From positions 15,125,609-15,189,608 of the forward strand of contig JASEVX010000011.1 of the NCBI GenBank assembly GCA_031761405.1: a stretch of 64,000 nt of DNA, read 5' to 3'. This document shows positions 44,958 through 57,262 of this stretch, piece after piece. The translations under genes were made by a program, and so were the position numbers. The notes under the pieces are model-generated. The model had not been told where the DNA came from. It ran no database searches and saw only the letters and a list, made by a program, of their open reading frames with translations. This DNA is from Serripes groenlandicus. Lineage: Eukaryota > Mollusca > Bivalvia > Cardiida > Cardiidae. The number at the start of each line of letters is the position of its first letter. Position 1 is the stretch's first letter.

Positions 44958-44994
44958 AGGGGGTGGGGGTGGGGGGGGGGGGGGGGGGGGGGGG
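44958..44994 (+). repeat. Poly-G tract (~35 nt)
   Basis: 'gggggtgggggtgggg...' then an unbroken G run follows the right arm of the palindromic block. It has G-quadruplex potential, and length calls here may be unreliable. Confidence 0.95.
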
Positions 44995-45138
44995 TCACAT
45001 TTAGCAAATTTAGGAAATGATGAAAATAGTATCATGACAAAAGGCATATTGAAGTCAAATGCATATACTAAATACATATGACTCTAAAATATACACAAAC
45101 AAATCAATAACATTCTAAGTTTTTCAAAGGATTGCAAA

Positions 45139-45680
45139 GTGTGTGGATTGTTTGATCCTCTATCGTGTACTGGGCTGGCATGGCGGCAAGATCTACACAT
45201 AGGTTTAACAGATTTTACAGTCAGCTGGATAGGAGAAAGGGGTCAGACACTTAATATTCCGAAAACGACTTCTGCCACACAGTTCAAAAACGATAAGTGT
45301 CCGAAAAACTGTTTTATTCACTGTGGATCTAACGACCTAACTACTGTAGGTGTTTGCGGCAAATACATTATAGAGAGCATTAAGACTTCTATCCTACGCT
45401 ATAAAGCACTGTTCAAAAACATAACACTAATTTGGTCGTTACTGCTTGCAAGGAGATGATAGTATTTTGCTACTATTGGTTCTGGATCACAGATTGACAA
45501 AAATTGGAAAAGGGTAAATGCAGCTATAAAATCGTTCATGCTACAGTCAGGTTTGAAAGTCTACCACAATGATAGCTATATAACAGTAGACGAGGCTAGT
45601 CTGTACAGGACAGATGGGACCCACTTGTCAACATTAGGAAACAAAATTCTTCTTAAAACCGGAAAGCAGCTTTAAAGATA
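45139..45680 (+). pseudogene. SGNH-hydrolase-like domain of the YR retrotransposon
   Basis: 'WIV-stop-SSIV' (45144-45167) is a broken block I, with a TGA where the Gly of GSS should be. After a frameshift comes 'FTVSWIGERGQTLNI', then 'FIHCGSNDL' (45313-45339, the GxND block). 'LIWSLLLARR', two stops, 'SQIDKNWKRVNAAIKSFM' and finally 'YRTDGTHLSTLGNKILL' (DxxH block, 45613-45630) follow. Spacing matches SGNH esterase-like domains known downstream of recombinase in some YR retrotransposons. Its role in those elements is unsettled. Frameshift and stops make it dead. Confidence 0.8.
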
Positions 45681-45689
45681 TTTTTAAAA

Positions 45690-46110
45690 GATAATTGCAA
45701 TCTGTACCCTGCTAGTCAGCATGATCGAAACAACATTTTGTGATGTGGCGAGTAGTAATTTCACTCTGGCGGTTCTGGGGAGATAAAAAGCTGTTGGAGG
45801 GTTATCAGCCTGCCCTTTCCCCTGGCCTGACACATTCACAAGCTGCTGGTTCTTTAGTGTTGCAGTAACGTACATGTATGTGTAATTATGTCGGGCCTAC
45901 CTCTGTGTAACGTCGCCCCTCCCCCACCTCTATGTATAGAGGGAAGGTCCAGAGCTCGGGCACTATATTTGGGGGGAAAGGTAATACGGGCTGACCCCAA
46001 TATGCTGTACACACGAGATTGTGTTAACTTGTGGGATAACGACATTATGGTACCATAGGTCGCTGATTCTAGTCGTAGGCAGTCGGTTATCTGCCCAGGT
46101 ATGATTTTCT
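45690..46110. other. No gene seen; possible 3' end of the YR retrotransposon
   Basis: No clear repeat ends or coding motifs. A short inverted pair 'ccacctctatgtatagaggg' lies near 45919. Confidence 0.4.
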
Positions 46111-46114
46111 CAAA

Positions 46115-46480
46115 ATGTGCTATTTTATGTTGTTTATAATGGACCTTTATGCATGCTTATATCCCAACGACTCGAAATATAATGTGAACCGTAGAACTAA
46201 ACTTGTGAATCAAGTGATCTGCAAACTTATGGAATTGGTAGAAATGTGCTTGTTTATGTTGTTTATAATGAACCTTTAAAGCCAATAGTATGCCATTAGA
46301 GTGTTTTTAAAAAGAACAAAATTAATAATTTAAAAATGTGGTAAATCTTTAAAACATTTTTTTTTAAATATATGATGCATGCTAATCTCCTAACGACTTG
46401 AAATAGTATGGGAACCGTAGAACAAAACTTGTGAATCAAGTGATCTGCAAACTTATTGAATTGGTAGAAAGCTAGAGTCT
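46115..46480 (+). repeat. Imperfect tandem duplication
   Basis: 'cgactcgaaatataatgtgaaccgtagaactaaacttgtgaatcaagtgatctgcaaactta' (about 46168-46230) recurs at about 46393-46455. 'ttatgttgtttataatg(g/a)acctttaa' occurs at 46126 and 46254. These are two related units of unequal length. Confidence 0.85.
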
Positions 46481-49370
46481 GAACATTGTCCCTAAAACTA
46501 AAACTCTTTCAATAGCATATATACATGTACGAAGTGTGCTAATCTTCTAATTATCAACGGGTTAAACGATTATAGTAAGCTGTAGAAACTAGTAATGCTA
46601 GTGCAGGATTTATACCAGGTGAAAATGATATGCTGTTTGATTTTGTGGAACTATTCATACTGGAAAAATACACGATATTCACACACAGTAATGTTATGCT
46701 TAAATTGTTGAAGACAGTACAAACATAATCTATTTTCCTAAGTAATTGTGCTATGGCGACCAGTCTCAATTATAAACTCATAATTAGAGTAACGATTTGA
46801 TAAAGCAATTTGATGGTTTAATAGAATGTCTATAAGAAGATATGTGTCTGTATTCAATAGAGACTTATAATGTTTATAGTGAAGACATCGACCAGATTCG
46901 TTGAAACGTCCATGCCAATTTTGTTTGAAACACTATATTAGACGTTGTTTAAAATATATAATAAACTGATTCACGTTTCCAACCACCTGTCAAATTCAAA
47001 CGCTTCCAAGTCCATATAACAGAAGTATTTTTGTTTCACACAAGATGCACAGGTTCTACGTCCTACGTCAACTAAACATTTCACCATTAAATAACAGTTG
47101 CGTGGCATTTCCAATTGTCTACACTAATACTTAATACAATTCATACAAGAGAAAGTTGATGCAACGCATCAATGTCGCCGGAAATCCATACTGCAGTTAT
47201 GCATGACACTTACATTATAGTAGTTGAAAAAATTGTTATCAACTGAGAGGCATATTGGAATATCAGGGGTGGGGGTCAAGTAAAATGAATCATAACTTGC
47301 ATTTTTTGTCAACGAAGTGAATGTTCTTCATTGAAATATAATTGAAGCCTTTCATTGGTTTTGATCAATCTCCATTCTAAGGTAGGTTGACCATACACAC
47401 AGCCAACTACCTATTGATCATAAACAGTAATGGAAATGAGTAATCTTGCCAATCATAAGTCTCAGTATGTATACAGTGCTTTCATTAAAAAATAATGATG
47501 AGATTTGTGAATTCCACATACACTTTTCAAGATGTTTGTCAGAATATTTGAATTTTATTATTTATCAATAAAACCACAAAACAGACAATTTAGGATGTGC
47601 ATGCAATATCACGTCATTTTACCTTTCCCCTATTAAAGTCAACATTGGACACCTTTGAAGCAATCTACTTTTAAAACAATGAAAAAAGGGTTAAATCGCT
47701 GAAGACATGAGTTTTCTCTTATTCTCAAAATGATATTAGCTTGGCATCCTAATTATATCATACTTTGACAAATGTTAAAATGTAGTCCAATATTTATAAA
47801 TTAGACCACCCTCGAAATAAAATATAGCTAGTTCAATTTCATTGACATTGTTGTATAATTTTAAACTTAATTTCGAACATAAACTGAAACCTACAACATG
47901 TTAATTTTTTATAATTCTTTCCTTCCTTTTTTATAATAAAAATATCAAATTACTCATGTTTTAAAATTATATTATGATGAGCGCTCTTGTGTCAATGATG
48001 CATATCAATTCGCAGATCGCAAGCAAAATGCATGTAGGGAATCTAGTGACACATTTAAAATTGTCAAGGACGAGATAATTGTGTACGAAAGACCCGATTT
48101 GTGACCTATTCTTCTTCGCAGAGATGTCGTTCTTTACACTCTCTTTATAGGCAGAGAGTGTTCGTTCAAAGTCATTTTTCTGTTTAAAACCAGTTTTTTC
48201 TCAGTTAGTTCTTTTCTTCATTTGTTTCGAACCAAATAAACATTTTAAGTCAACTATAATTAATTGTAATTGAGTGTAAAGAACGGCCATCTGCAAAGGA
48301 GATTTATCTACGCGGTTGATATTCTCTAGTCACGTGATTAACAGTTTTTAGCTTAGAAACATTTCATTTTTTAGATATACATGTATAAACATTATTAAAT
48401 GCATTCTTCACAAATCAAGACATCTCTTTGAACATGAAAATAACATTCAGTTAGTTAAAACTGCTATTAAAAGGAGAATTCGACGTAATTTTTATCTCGA
48501 TATTGACACATAACAGTCTGCTGCAAGTCTTATAGGGACTGGTTTGCCTTAGTAAATAAAAACAAAAAAACATAAATGCAAGTCAAAATAAAGAAACTGC
48601 AAATACTTAAAACATCGGAATATTTATTTCATAGATGTGTCATAACTTAATGTTTTTAAACAAACGCAATTGTAATATGTACAAGACATTTAAATTTGCT
48701 TTTTTCTAATAATAACTCGTCCTCCCATGTCATTTCCGAAAATCTATTAAATAAATAAGTCGCGGGCTTCTGCCCGGCGACTCATAATAGTCTATAAAGA
48801 GGGGATACATGTATCTTCTACATTTGCCTAAAGATAAATATATCGGTAAAGCGATCACATTGAAACTTTTATTTGGATAACGAAGTGAATTTAATGTGAA
48901 CAAATACTATTAATACGAAATCTATTTTCACAAATACAAAAATCCCACTAATTGCTAGAAAGTAACAAAGGTTTCTGAAAAATAAATAGCCGTTTATGAA
49001 ATGTATAGTCATTATACTCCAATTCAAATGTTTTTGAGCCGCGGCTAGCGAATTATGGGTAATAATGCATTGTTGTTCAGTGATCAGTCCCTTGAGCACG
49101 TGCATCCTCTCAGTCTCACCACAATCTTCACTGTCGCGTCCGTCTGCATGTTACATCGTCCTAGATGTCTATTTTGACACAAACTCGATCTGTATCCCAT
49201 TAGCGTTACGCCGTTTGACCATTATACCATCCTAATATAGAGGGTTAATATCCCAAGATCGATACACGCGGCACAATTTTAAATACAGATTGTTATTCCA
49301 GGTGTCGGTGTGATTGACCGAACAGAGCAGGCTTAAATCGTGTTGTCAGTGTGTGTTTTTGTTTTACAAT
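46481..49370. other. No gene seen
   Basis: A long AT-rich stretch with no recognised coding region, RNA or repeat family. A patch at 48760-48800 ('aataagtcgcgggcttctgcccggcgact') loosely resembles 62150-62180. Confidence 0.5.
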
Positions 49371-49375
49371 ACTCA

Positions 49376-49562
49376 ATGGGACAAGCATCATTCGTTCTCC
49401 ATAGATGAGCTAACAGTCAATGTTCAAAAAACTCCCAGTTACTTGGAAGGCTACTGCACTGGATTGCTGGTGTGAGAAAAGCCAGGACACACGTGCATGG
49501 TAGATAAACAGCCGCCGTGATAAGACTCGAAAATTGTTAAACACGGTGTAAAACCCAAATAA
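49376..49562 (+). mobile_element. SINE-A copy, 5'-truncated
   Basis: 'gacaagcatcattcgttctcc', 'gagctaacagtcaatgtt', 'ttacttggaaggc', 'ggattgctggtgtgagaaaagccagg' and 'gccgccgtgataagactcgaaaattgtt' are the SINE-A central and 3' modules, with a (CAAA)-type tail. Confidence 0.85.
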
Positions 49563-50340
49563 AACAATTTTGTGCATATACGCATTTAGTGTTTCTATCG
49601 AACAACCATTGAGCGAATAACTGAACAAGGAACACATACCTGAAAACACGGGTTGACTTCAAATTTCTTGAAAAATCAAGATTTAATGATAAAGTATGTT
49701 CTGTGAACCGCGAGACATTATATTTCAACGTAACTAACACTACTTTAAATTCAAAATGTTTAATTTTGAATATTTTCATATAGAACAAAAAGTTATCAAT
49801 ACGCAATTGTCAAAGTTGCATTTCATATGAAATAGTAATATTCTGTTACATTATCTATTGTATAAGAACAATTCATTCCTCAATATTTTATCACTATCAC
49901 TGGTAACAAAAAAATCAGTCATTATTTGTAATATACTTTATTGGCGAAATTTGGAATCACATTTGAATAGAAGTTCTATTTGCTTGTACATGTAGTAGGC
50001 AATTGTTTGTAATGACATATTATTATTTTCTCTGTCTTAAACTGATTTTTATATTGCCTTCATCTTAACATTTTTATCTAGTTTCAAAACACATTCTGAG
50101 ATAATACAGCCTAAAATAAGCATATACGTAAATCATTCACAACTGCTCTGTTGTCAAGTCATAAAGAAGCAAAGAACTGCAGTAATGATGCAGAGGTCGT
50201 TTTACTAGAAATGGCATTTCTTTACACAATAAATTGGTTTGCTCTTGCAATACGCTTTTGACTTGTTTTTGCTTGTATCATTTACTTAATTTTTTTTGTT
50301 TTGTTTTTATATATACTAGTATTGCTTGGTACATTCAGGG
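49563..50340. other. No gene seen
   Basis: AT-rich sequence without supported features. Confidence 0.5.
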
Positions 50341-50344
50341 ACGT

Positions 50345-50482
50345 AGATAAGAGGGTGGCTTCGAAAGAATGTTGTGTTAGTACTGGTGTGGGAAAGCCAG
50401 GAAAACATGGGTAGGTGCACTGACCGCCGTGATATGACCAAAGCTGTTGAAAGCGGCGTTAAACTCCAAACAAACACACAAA
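50345..50482 (+). mobile_element. SINE-A 3' half
   Basis: 'gaaagaatgttgtgttagtactggtgtgggaaagccagg', 'gaccgccgtgatatgacc' and 'gttgaaagcggcgttaaactcc', ending in (CAAA)n. The head and first central module are absent. Confidence 0.85.
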
Positions 50483-53095
50483 GATAAGAGGGATAAGCAG
50501 CTCCACCTGTACACCTGTTATCTGGTTAAAATATCAAATGGAGAAATAAAATTGTCCAAATTTTCACATTTTGTAGCAAATCAAACTTTGAAGTCATATT
50601 AGGCACATAAACAAAACATACAAATTCTTAAAGTTTCAAATTTCAACTAAAGTTAGAGATACATTTAAACACTTGAATTTCTCTGTATTTTGAACAATGA
50701 CTATGTTAAAAGACACAGGTATTGTGATTTCTTAATTTTATTAATTTTGGCCCAAAAATTGATAGACTTATATTATTCATAATGATAAAATATTATCAAA
50801 ACGTCTAGTGTTTTAAAAATACTTTTATCTACTGCAATAGAAGAATGTTAAAACTTTCAGGAAATACCTTTGTTATGTTCATATCTTCAATAGTTTTTTA
50901 GTTTGACTTGCTACAAAAATTGGGACGGTTGATATTTTAGTATACAATTTTTTTTCGTCCCTGGTACATTGTACGAATGTAAACCGTTAGATTGACCATC
51001 GTCGAGACAATATCCTTGTTTTTATATATTGCTTTGACGCCAGCCAATCCATACGAAACTTGCATGATTTAAAATTATGTTCCAAATTTTGAGTCGCATG
51101 CTATAGACATCGAGAGCATTGTATATTAGTTAACATGAAGCATTAGCATTAGCTTGATACCGTGTTGATCTCTTTTTTATAAATATTATTATTATCTCTT
51201 ATTAGCAAGTTCTTGACTGTCTACATTACTTTTGGACGGGAAGTGAAAGCGCTGGTGAACTTGCAGATGCATGCGAGTGGTTGTAACCTGTAAATTGTAC
51301 ATCGAATAAGAAGCAAGTGAAAAGAGTCGATGAGCAAAGTTTTATTTAAACACTGATAAGAAATTAATGGTTTGACAACTTTGCGCTGATTATGAATAAG
51401 GTGGATTAGAACACACCTGAAATTGCGATTAATTTGCTTGAGTAAAACATTATATAACATTTTCTTAAATTTAGGTCCCCACACTATTAAAGCCTACCAA
51501 ATTTCCACTCAGCCTATAGCTCTCTAATACAACTATATAATTCTGGAGTGTCAATTATTGCTAAACTGAGGATAGGCTGCAAAGACGAAAAAGTTTATTG
51601 TCCACCTAAAAACAACACTCTACTTATATAGAAATTCACAAAACAGTTCATATTGAGTTTCTTATGTTAACATTTGAATACAGATTAGATTGTTGAATGG
51701 TATAGAAGACAGTCGAAGATAACTGGGTGCCAGGTAAACCCCTTTACCAATTTGCCAATATATATGCTTAACTCAATTTCGTAAATATGTTTTGTATTGT
51801 ATTTAAATATTTACTGGTTTTGCTTGAAATGGATATTATACAGTTTTATTTTTACGATAGTTAAAATAGTAAAGTGTTTAACTTTATTCTTGATTAGTCT
51901 GCGAAAGCTCGATTTATGCGATTATTGAAGATCTCGGTGTAAATAGATGTCTGTCTGCAGCGTATTTTTCTTAGTAAACAAATCGCCTCAAAATTTTCGC
52001 TTTTTCTGAAATCATGGTGTTTTCAAAATTCTTTAAAACCGCATTAGATGGGTTGTGTGAATTCAAAAGAAATAAAAAAATTGAAAGTATATGTGTCACT
52101 GAAAGGCCCTGACTAATTTTTGAGGACTTTAATTAATGTTTTCGTGCGTTATTCGTGGATGGACAAGTGCCTAATTGCCCAAAATAAACGTGTAGGTAGT
52201 TCAATATCACCGAAATAGTTGATGTCGAAAACTTTCTTAAGTGAACTTATTATGGAAAATCTTCTTAAAAAAAGTTTAGAAATTAAAAATATATACATTG
52301 TTCATGGGATTAGGCCTAAATTTTTTATTGTGCCTAATTTGCAAACCCTTAAATTTTTGATCAAGTTTTGTTAAATTTATGATGGGAGATTTGTCAATGT
52401 GGTACATGTTTTGTTACAGTTTGGTGTCTGTGGGGATGAATTTTTGAAAACATCAAATTCAATCAATAACAGAAAATTGATTGAACAAATCTGAGGTTAG
52501 GTGGACTGTAAATTACTAGGCAACATCTGAGCAGAGATCTTAACTAATAACACAAATATGATATTGTAGGTACTAATTATGCTAGTTTTACACTATTTAA
52601 TTTTGTTTTATCCTTTAGTTTGCAAGTACTATGGGCCGAAAGCTAGGATTGGTAGGAACTGAAAGTATAAATGGAAGATGTTAACTGGTGGTCCCATGAT
52701 ATAGCTTCAACCAGTGGAAATACTCAGTGGCGTTTGTAATTGAAAGAGGAGACCACACATCGTTGCAGAAATGAAAACCCTTTCCAAATTGATTTAATGA
52801 AATGTGTTTGTTTAAAGTGCTTAAATTAATAATATCAGCTTCATATAATTTTATGTCAGGGAAGCAAGTGTTTGTGTGTATTCTGAGTGTCTGGCTGTCA
52901 ACAGGTTATGATGAAATAGAATGACCTCTATGGAATAATTATATCTACTCTAGAGTAGTGAGTACCTTTTTAATGACCTGGCAAGGCACTGTTTCACATA
53001 AACATTTGGCATGTATGAGAATTGTTACCGTTTAACTAATACCACATTCTTATCAATTTATTTCATTAAACTAATTTTCATAAGTAGTTATGCAT
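50483..53095. other. No gene seen
   Basis: A long AT-rich stretch. Minus frames such as 51484-51221 (87 codons) show no recognisable motif. Confidence 0.5.
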
Positions 53096-53099
53096 TTTG

Positions 53100-53180
53100 A
53101 AAACAATTATGTAGCCAAAGTAAAACAGCACACCATGAGCAATTTCTCCCTTTGCCATAAACTTTTCAAATCCATTCAAT
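53100..53180. mobile_element. Family A foldback fragment
   Basis: 'gccaaagtaaaacagcacaccatgagcaatttctccctttgccataaacttttcaaatccattcaataatta' is the internal hairpin portion, without ends. Confidence 0.65.
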
Positions 53181-53319
53181 AATTATACGAAAAAAAACCA
53201 TGAATGGGTTTTTTCGCTTATAGTTAACGGGCGTGAGATTTTGTTTGTTTTTTTTTTGTTTTTTTTTTCAATAACCCATGAAGCTTTCTGAAATGAAACT
53301 GAAAAAAAATCCATGGGGG

Positions 53320-53490
53320 CCGCCATTTTGGATATGTATAAAAAGCAGACGTAAAACACAGATTGAAAATTATTGTCGGCTTTTTAATCATTTTTTTTAA
53401 AATCGGTATTTTGGGTATGTATAAAATGAGCAGAAAAACACGGATTGAAAATTATTGTCGTCCTTTTAATCAATTTTTTTTTAAATCGAT
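53320..53490 (+). repeat. Two-copy direct repeat, 82-bp period
   Basis: 'gtatgtataaaa', 'gattgaaaattattgtcg' and 'ttttaatcaatttttttt' occur twice, with anchors at 53361 and 53443. Confidence 0.85.
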
Positions 53491-53691
53491 ATTTAAGATC
53501 ATTAAAGTGCTGGAATTAACATTGACTGTATCGTAGCCAAAGAAGGACGTGACGTCATTTCCGCTACACTTCATTTTGGCGTAACGTCAATGGAGCGACG
53601 TCGTTTCCCGCAAAAAAGTGGTATCAACATGAAAGACCCCAACTTCCTATACATGAGCTATTGGCTCAATCATTCAAAGTATAATTATTTA

Positions 53692-53775
53692 TCAAACATT
53701 GTGGCAAAAGGATAACTTTCTCATAAGGAGCAATTGTTCTTGTTGCGACAATCTTTTCCTAAATCATAGGCCTCA
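53692..53775. mobile_element. Family A foldback fragment
   Basis: 'aacattgtggcaaaaggataactttctcataaggagcaattgttcttgttgcgacaatcttttc' is the internal hairpin of family A, diverged. Confidence 0.6.
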
Positions 53776-54700
53776 GAAACCGTCTCTAATAGGGAAAGGG
53801 TTTAGCAGAAATGTGACCCCTTACATAATTTGTTCCAGTCATATTGACTGCTTGAAAAAGGCAGTCCCCAGGTGGCATCAGAAAAGGGCTGATCAATTTG
53901 CTTATTTACCATAATGCAGGGGATCGATTAAGGATCATCTTGGCCCTCATGTTTTAACCTCGTTCATTATAAATGTATTCCTTGATTTTTTGAAAGTCTT
54001 TACTTTATTATTTTCTGTTCGTAATAATAGACGACAGCAATAAGAATTGCAAATATGTTTTGATAATGCAAGACACATGCCATTAACATTATTATTGTCT
54101 AGTCAATTACTTATAAATCCTTATTTATGTAAGTAGGCTCTTAAATTTTTGTTTATAATTATCTTGCGTTTTTTTCGTAAATAGGTAGCACCTATAGATA
54201 TATTACTTTCATCTACACAAATCTTTCATTTTTGGTCTAAAATGTTTCAAAGTCGACTTTGCAGATTTGGTGTAAGTGGGAAAAGGATAATTAGATGATG
54301 AACAGGCAATAAAATGTCATTTAAACGATATGTTGTTAACATTATGTTATCTAGAATTATTTGAATAAAAGATAATAAAATTATAAGTGTTCAGTATGAC
54401 AAATATATGACCGTTTTCATTACAACAAAATGTGAAAATTAGGAAATATCTCTTATACACCCATTTTACGTTGCCAAATGCAGAAGCTTCGAATGCCTGT
54501 ATTGATTTAGAATTAAGGGATTTTAAATAACAATTGTAAGTTCACATCAAAACAATAAACTTTTGACCTTTCAACTTCAATGTTCGTTTTAGTTAATTAT
54601 GGAATGTGTATGTGTCAACTTTGACACCTGGTATACCACTTAGGCATCTGGAAACTTAAACATCAAATTAATCCCTAACCCTTTTACCACTACACTTGCA
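53776..54700. other. No gene seen
   Basis: AT-rich sequence without supported features. Confidence 0.5.
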
Positions 54701-54703
54701 TTT

Positions 54704-54758
54704 AGTGTTGAAATTCCTTTGTCCCTAAATTATTTAGGGATAAAGGAATTTCAACACT
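54704..54758. repeat. Near-perfect 26-bp-arm hairpin
   Basis: 'agtgttgaaattcctttgtc' plus 'cctaaa' (54704-54729) pairs with 54733-54758 with one mismatch across a 3-nt loop. It is a strong cruciform candidate. Confidence 0.9.
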
Positions 54759-54946
54759 ATTGTTTTGCAAGTAAATAGGGATAGATCCAAATTAATATAA
54801 TTTGTTATTGTTGATTCATTAATGGGATCTTTATAAAATATAAATCATTAAAGCATTTTTGTTTAGTTTCACCTTTTCATACATGTATATAACATGTCCA
54901 GTACATAACCTTGAAAACATCCAGGCGCATACAAATATGAATTGTT

Positions 54947-55323
54947 CAGTGTGTGTATACCACGTGACGTTTGACGTCATATTTGCATGATCAGACAGTA
55001 ATAATAGCTCTTGTTATGAATGTAAAAACAATGGTAACTCTTTTATTAATTCACCCTTTTTAATGACCCTGTTCTTAAAATCATGTTTTGATAATGCTCC
55101 GGCTGTCGACGATATTAATAAATTTTGAGAAGTGTTTGAAGAAACAAAACCACTAATCAAAAACCGGAGATAGGATTCTGTAAGCGGCGTAGACTGCACC
55201 ATGTTTATTGAAAATGATGAAGAAATATAAAAGTTACCTTTGTTTTTACTTCTAAACCGAAGTAAAATATTTCTGTCCGCCGTAGCATATGTGACGTCAA
55301 AGTCACGTGGTATACACGCACTG
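54947..55323. mobile_element. ~377 bp inverted-repeat element with CACGTGAC termini
   Basis: Left 'cagtgtgtgtataccacgtg' plus 'acgtttgacgtcatat' is matched in inverse by 55288-55323, with small differences. The flanks share TTGTT (54942-54946 and 55324-55328), a possible target duplication. A 108-codon minus frame (55340-55014) spans the element and is probably incidental. Confidence 0.75.
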
Positions 55324-55566
55324 TTGTTTACATTATTCATTCATTGTGTCATTTGTTTCCTTGCAACAATGTTTTCAATTTAAAATGGCCACTGATGTGT
55401 CTGCATGTGTTATTAACAATTCAAGATATATGTCATTTGAAGGTTTGAGATAAGAAAATGATACATGCTTTGCTGTTTTATTTACCCTCGCCGTGTTAAC
55501 TATTTGGCAGGCAGACAAAGTTAGGTGCAAGGGAGTCCGGTTGCGATACCCTATCTCTTTCCGAAA

Positions 55567-55930
55567 AGACACCTTTTATTGCAATGCTTTCAAAAGACGT
55601 CTTTTACAGCAGTCATCAAATGTCGTCTATGTGAAGTAATGGGTTAAATCGGTTTAAATTTTAATATAGTTGTGTTCACACACCATACGAAAAAAAAATA
55701 ATTGTCGAACACCACAGACTTTTACAGGATGTATGAAACTTGAATTCTCGTTGCATCTACAAGGATACTTTACCTCACTGTTACAGGTAATTGATATTTA
55801 TATTAGATTATTAAACAATATGCAAAGGTGAGCCGAAAAGTGTGCCTATTAATTCCCAATTTCAATTATTTCTTTCATTCATATACATTTAAGAAGGCTT
55901 ATCTGGCCAGGTTATAATAGTTACATAGCC
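55567..55930 (+). mobile_element. Right half of element D (copy of 600-966)
   Basis: 'gcaatgctttcaaaagacgtcttttacagca', 'gtctatgtgaagtaatgggttaaat', 'ttcacacaccatacga' and 'cctcactgttacaggta' follow the 600-966 sequence closely. It stops in 'acatagcccaag', where a family A element is joined. Confidence 0.88.
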
Positions 55931-55932
55931 CA

Positions 55933-56167
55933 AGTCCTTAACCCTTTCCCTCATATAGACACTTTTTGATGCCTCTGCAGCAGACGGCTTTTTGAAAACA
56001 TAGTGACAAAAGAAGAAATTGCACAAAACATGCAATTTCTCTTTTTGCCACAATGTTTTCCACTTTTAGTGATAGGTTATCCATTCATTTATAGAGATTT
56101 TCCATTTTTTGACAAAACATGTTCAAAGTCGTCTGCTGCAGAATTGTCGTATGTGGGAACGGGTTAA
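55933..56167. mobile_element. Complete family A foldback (~235 bp), TTAA-bounded
   Basis: 'ttaaccctttccctcatataga' and, inverted, 'tcgtatgtgggaacgggttaa' form the terminal repeats. 'tctgcagcagacg' and 'cgtctgctgcaga' form subterminal repeats. The centre is a hairpin ('aaagaagaaattgca' / 'tgcaatttctctttt'). It is non-coding. Nearly the same sequence occurs at 59728-59956. The TTAA|CCC...GGG|TTAA boundary is the piggyBac-type arrangement (inference). Confidence 0.88.
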
Positions 56168-56570
56168 ATAAGTTCTTATAAATTCATTGAGTGTTTTTCT
56201 TTATATATATATATTGATTGAAAGGTAAGCATAATTAATGAAAAGCGTTGAAAAGATCGTGTCAAAAGTTTTCTGCTGCATACATGTCTTTTTCAGCCCA
56301 CTTACTGTATCGACCAATATCAGAGAACAAGCACCATGTACTTGTGGTGTTAAGGGTACCTGGTCATATTTAGTCTATTTTTTATATATATTTTTTAAGT
56401 TAAGACTCACAATATTGGTTTATGACTGGCTATAACTTAAATTATGATTATGAATGACGTTGATCTGAAATAATTGATTCGTACAATAAAATCATATCGC
56501 ATTATATTACCTCATTGTTGTATTTGGAGTTTACCACTGCGGCGGTATTTTTTCGGTAGTAATGAATTTA
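56168..56570. other. No gene seen
   Basis: No supported gene; a TA microsatellite-like run lies at 56203-56215. Confidence 0.5.
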
Positions 56571-56574
56571 TTGT

Positions 56575-56665
56575 TTTAGACATAAGCAATTTCTCCTTTT
56601 GTCACTATGTTTTCAAGAGTCGTCTGCTTCAGATGAGTCCAAACAAGTATGTTGTAAAGGTAGGT
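56575..56665. mobile_element. Right half of a family A foldback
   Basis: 'gcaatttctccttttgtcactatgttttcaagagtcgtctgcttcagatgagtcc' without a clear terminal GGGTTAA. Confidence 0.7.
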
Positions 56666-56690
56666 TAATTAAATACTGCATAATACAGAT

Positions 56691-56907
56691 TAACCCTTTC
56701 CCACATACGACATATCTGCAGCAGACCACTTTGAAAACATCTAGAAAAAAATATGTAAAATCTCTGAAAATGAAGGTTTAATTGCTGAAAACTTTGTGGC
56801 AAAAGGAGAAATTGCTTGTTTTGATCAATTTCTTCTTTTGTCGCAATGTTTCCAAAGCTGTATGCTGCAGATGCATCAGAAAGCATCAACTTGTGGGAAA
56901 GGGTTAA
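56691..56907. mobile_element. Complete family A foldback (~215 bp)
   Basis: 'ttaaccctttcccacatacg' at the left and 'acttgtgggaaagggttaa' at the right, with 'ctgcagcagaccactttgaaaacat' inside and a central 'ggcaaaaggagaaattgctt' hairpin. This copy has clean ends. Confidence 0.88.
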
Positions 56908-57180
56908 TCAAGATTATATATACCTCGAGAGGGTTTGTAAACAATCCAGCCCCACAAGCTTCCACCCCATCAAGAGCAAACTCTCGAAGTTGTGAAACTT
57001 GCATCGTTTGTACATGTACATTTTTACTGGTTCACAAATATGTGTTCATTGTCCCGATTACTCCTCGAGTCCCTTCAGGAATTTCAAGTGGTCTGTTGAA
57101 GAGAAAGTATAGATGGTGAACAAAGGACTAGATACGAGGGAGTGAACAGGTCTTTTTCAAACAATATTTCTCTTATTACT
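56908..57180. other. No gene seen
   Basis: Unassigned sequence; a 107-codon plus frame begins inside the preceding foldback and is not a gene. Confidence 0.5.
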
Positions 57181-57182
57181 CA

Positions 57183-57262
57183 ACCAAATCCTATGTTGTG
57201 GGTACTCAAAAGAATCGTCTCACTGAGACAATTATTTTGATTATCCACAACATAGGGTTTGA
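57183..57262. repeat. Short foldback (~80 bp)
   Basis: 'aaccaaatcctatgttgtgg' pairs with 'ccacaacatagggttt', with inner 'tcaaaagaat'/'attattttga' and the tip 'gtctcactgagac'. It resembles a mini-foldback. Confidence 0.8.

Noticed and set aside
45139..45459. Free-standing host esterase gene
   Set aside because: It has a stop in block I, a frameshift and two tandem stops, and lies directly downstream of the YR retrotransposon domains.
39950..45680. LTR retrotransposon or endogenous virus
   Set aside because: The RT carries the GFP..GPR hallmark of YR retrotransposons, followed by a tyrosine recombinase. No integrase, protease, LTRs or envelope were seen.
55014..55340. 108-codon minus-strand frame as a small gene or first exon
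   Set aside because: It spans an inverted-repeat element from tip to tip; no domain or splice context supports it.
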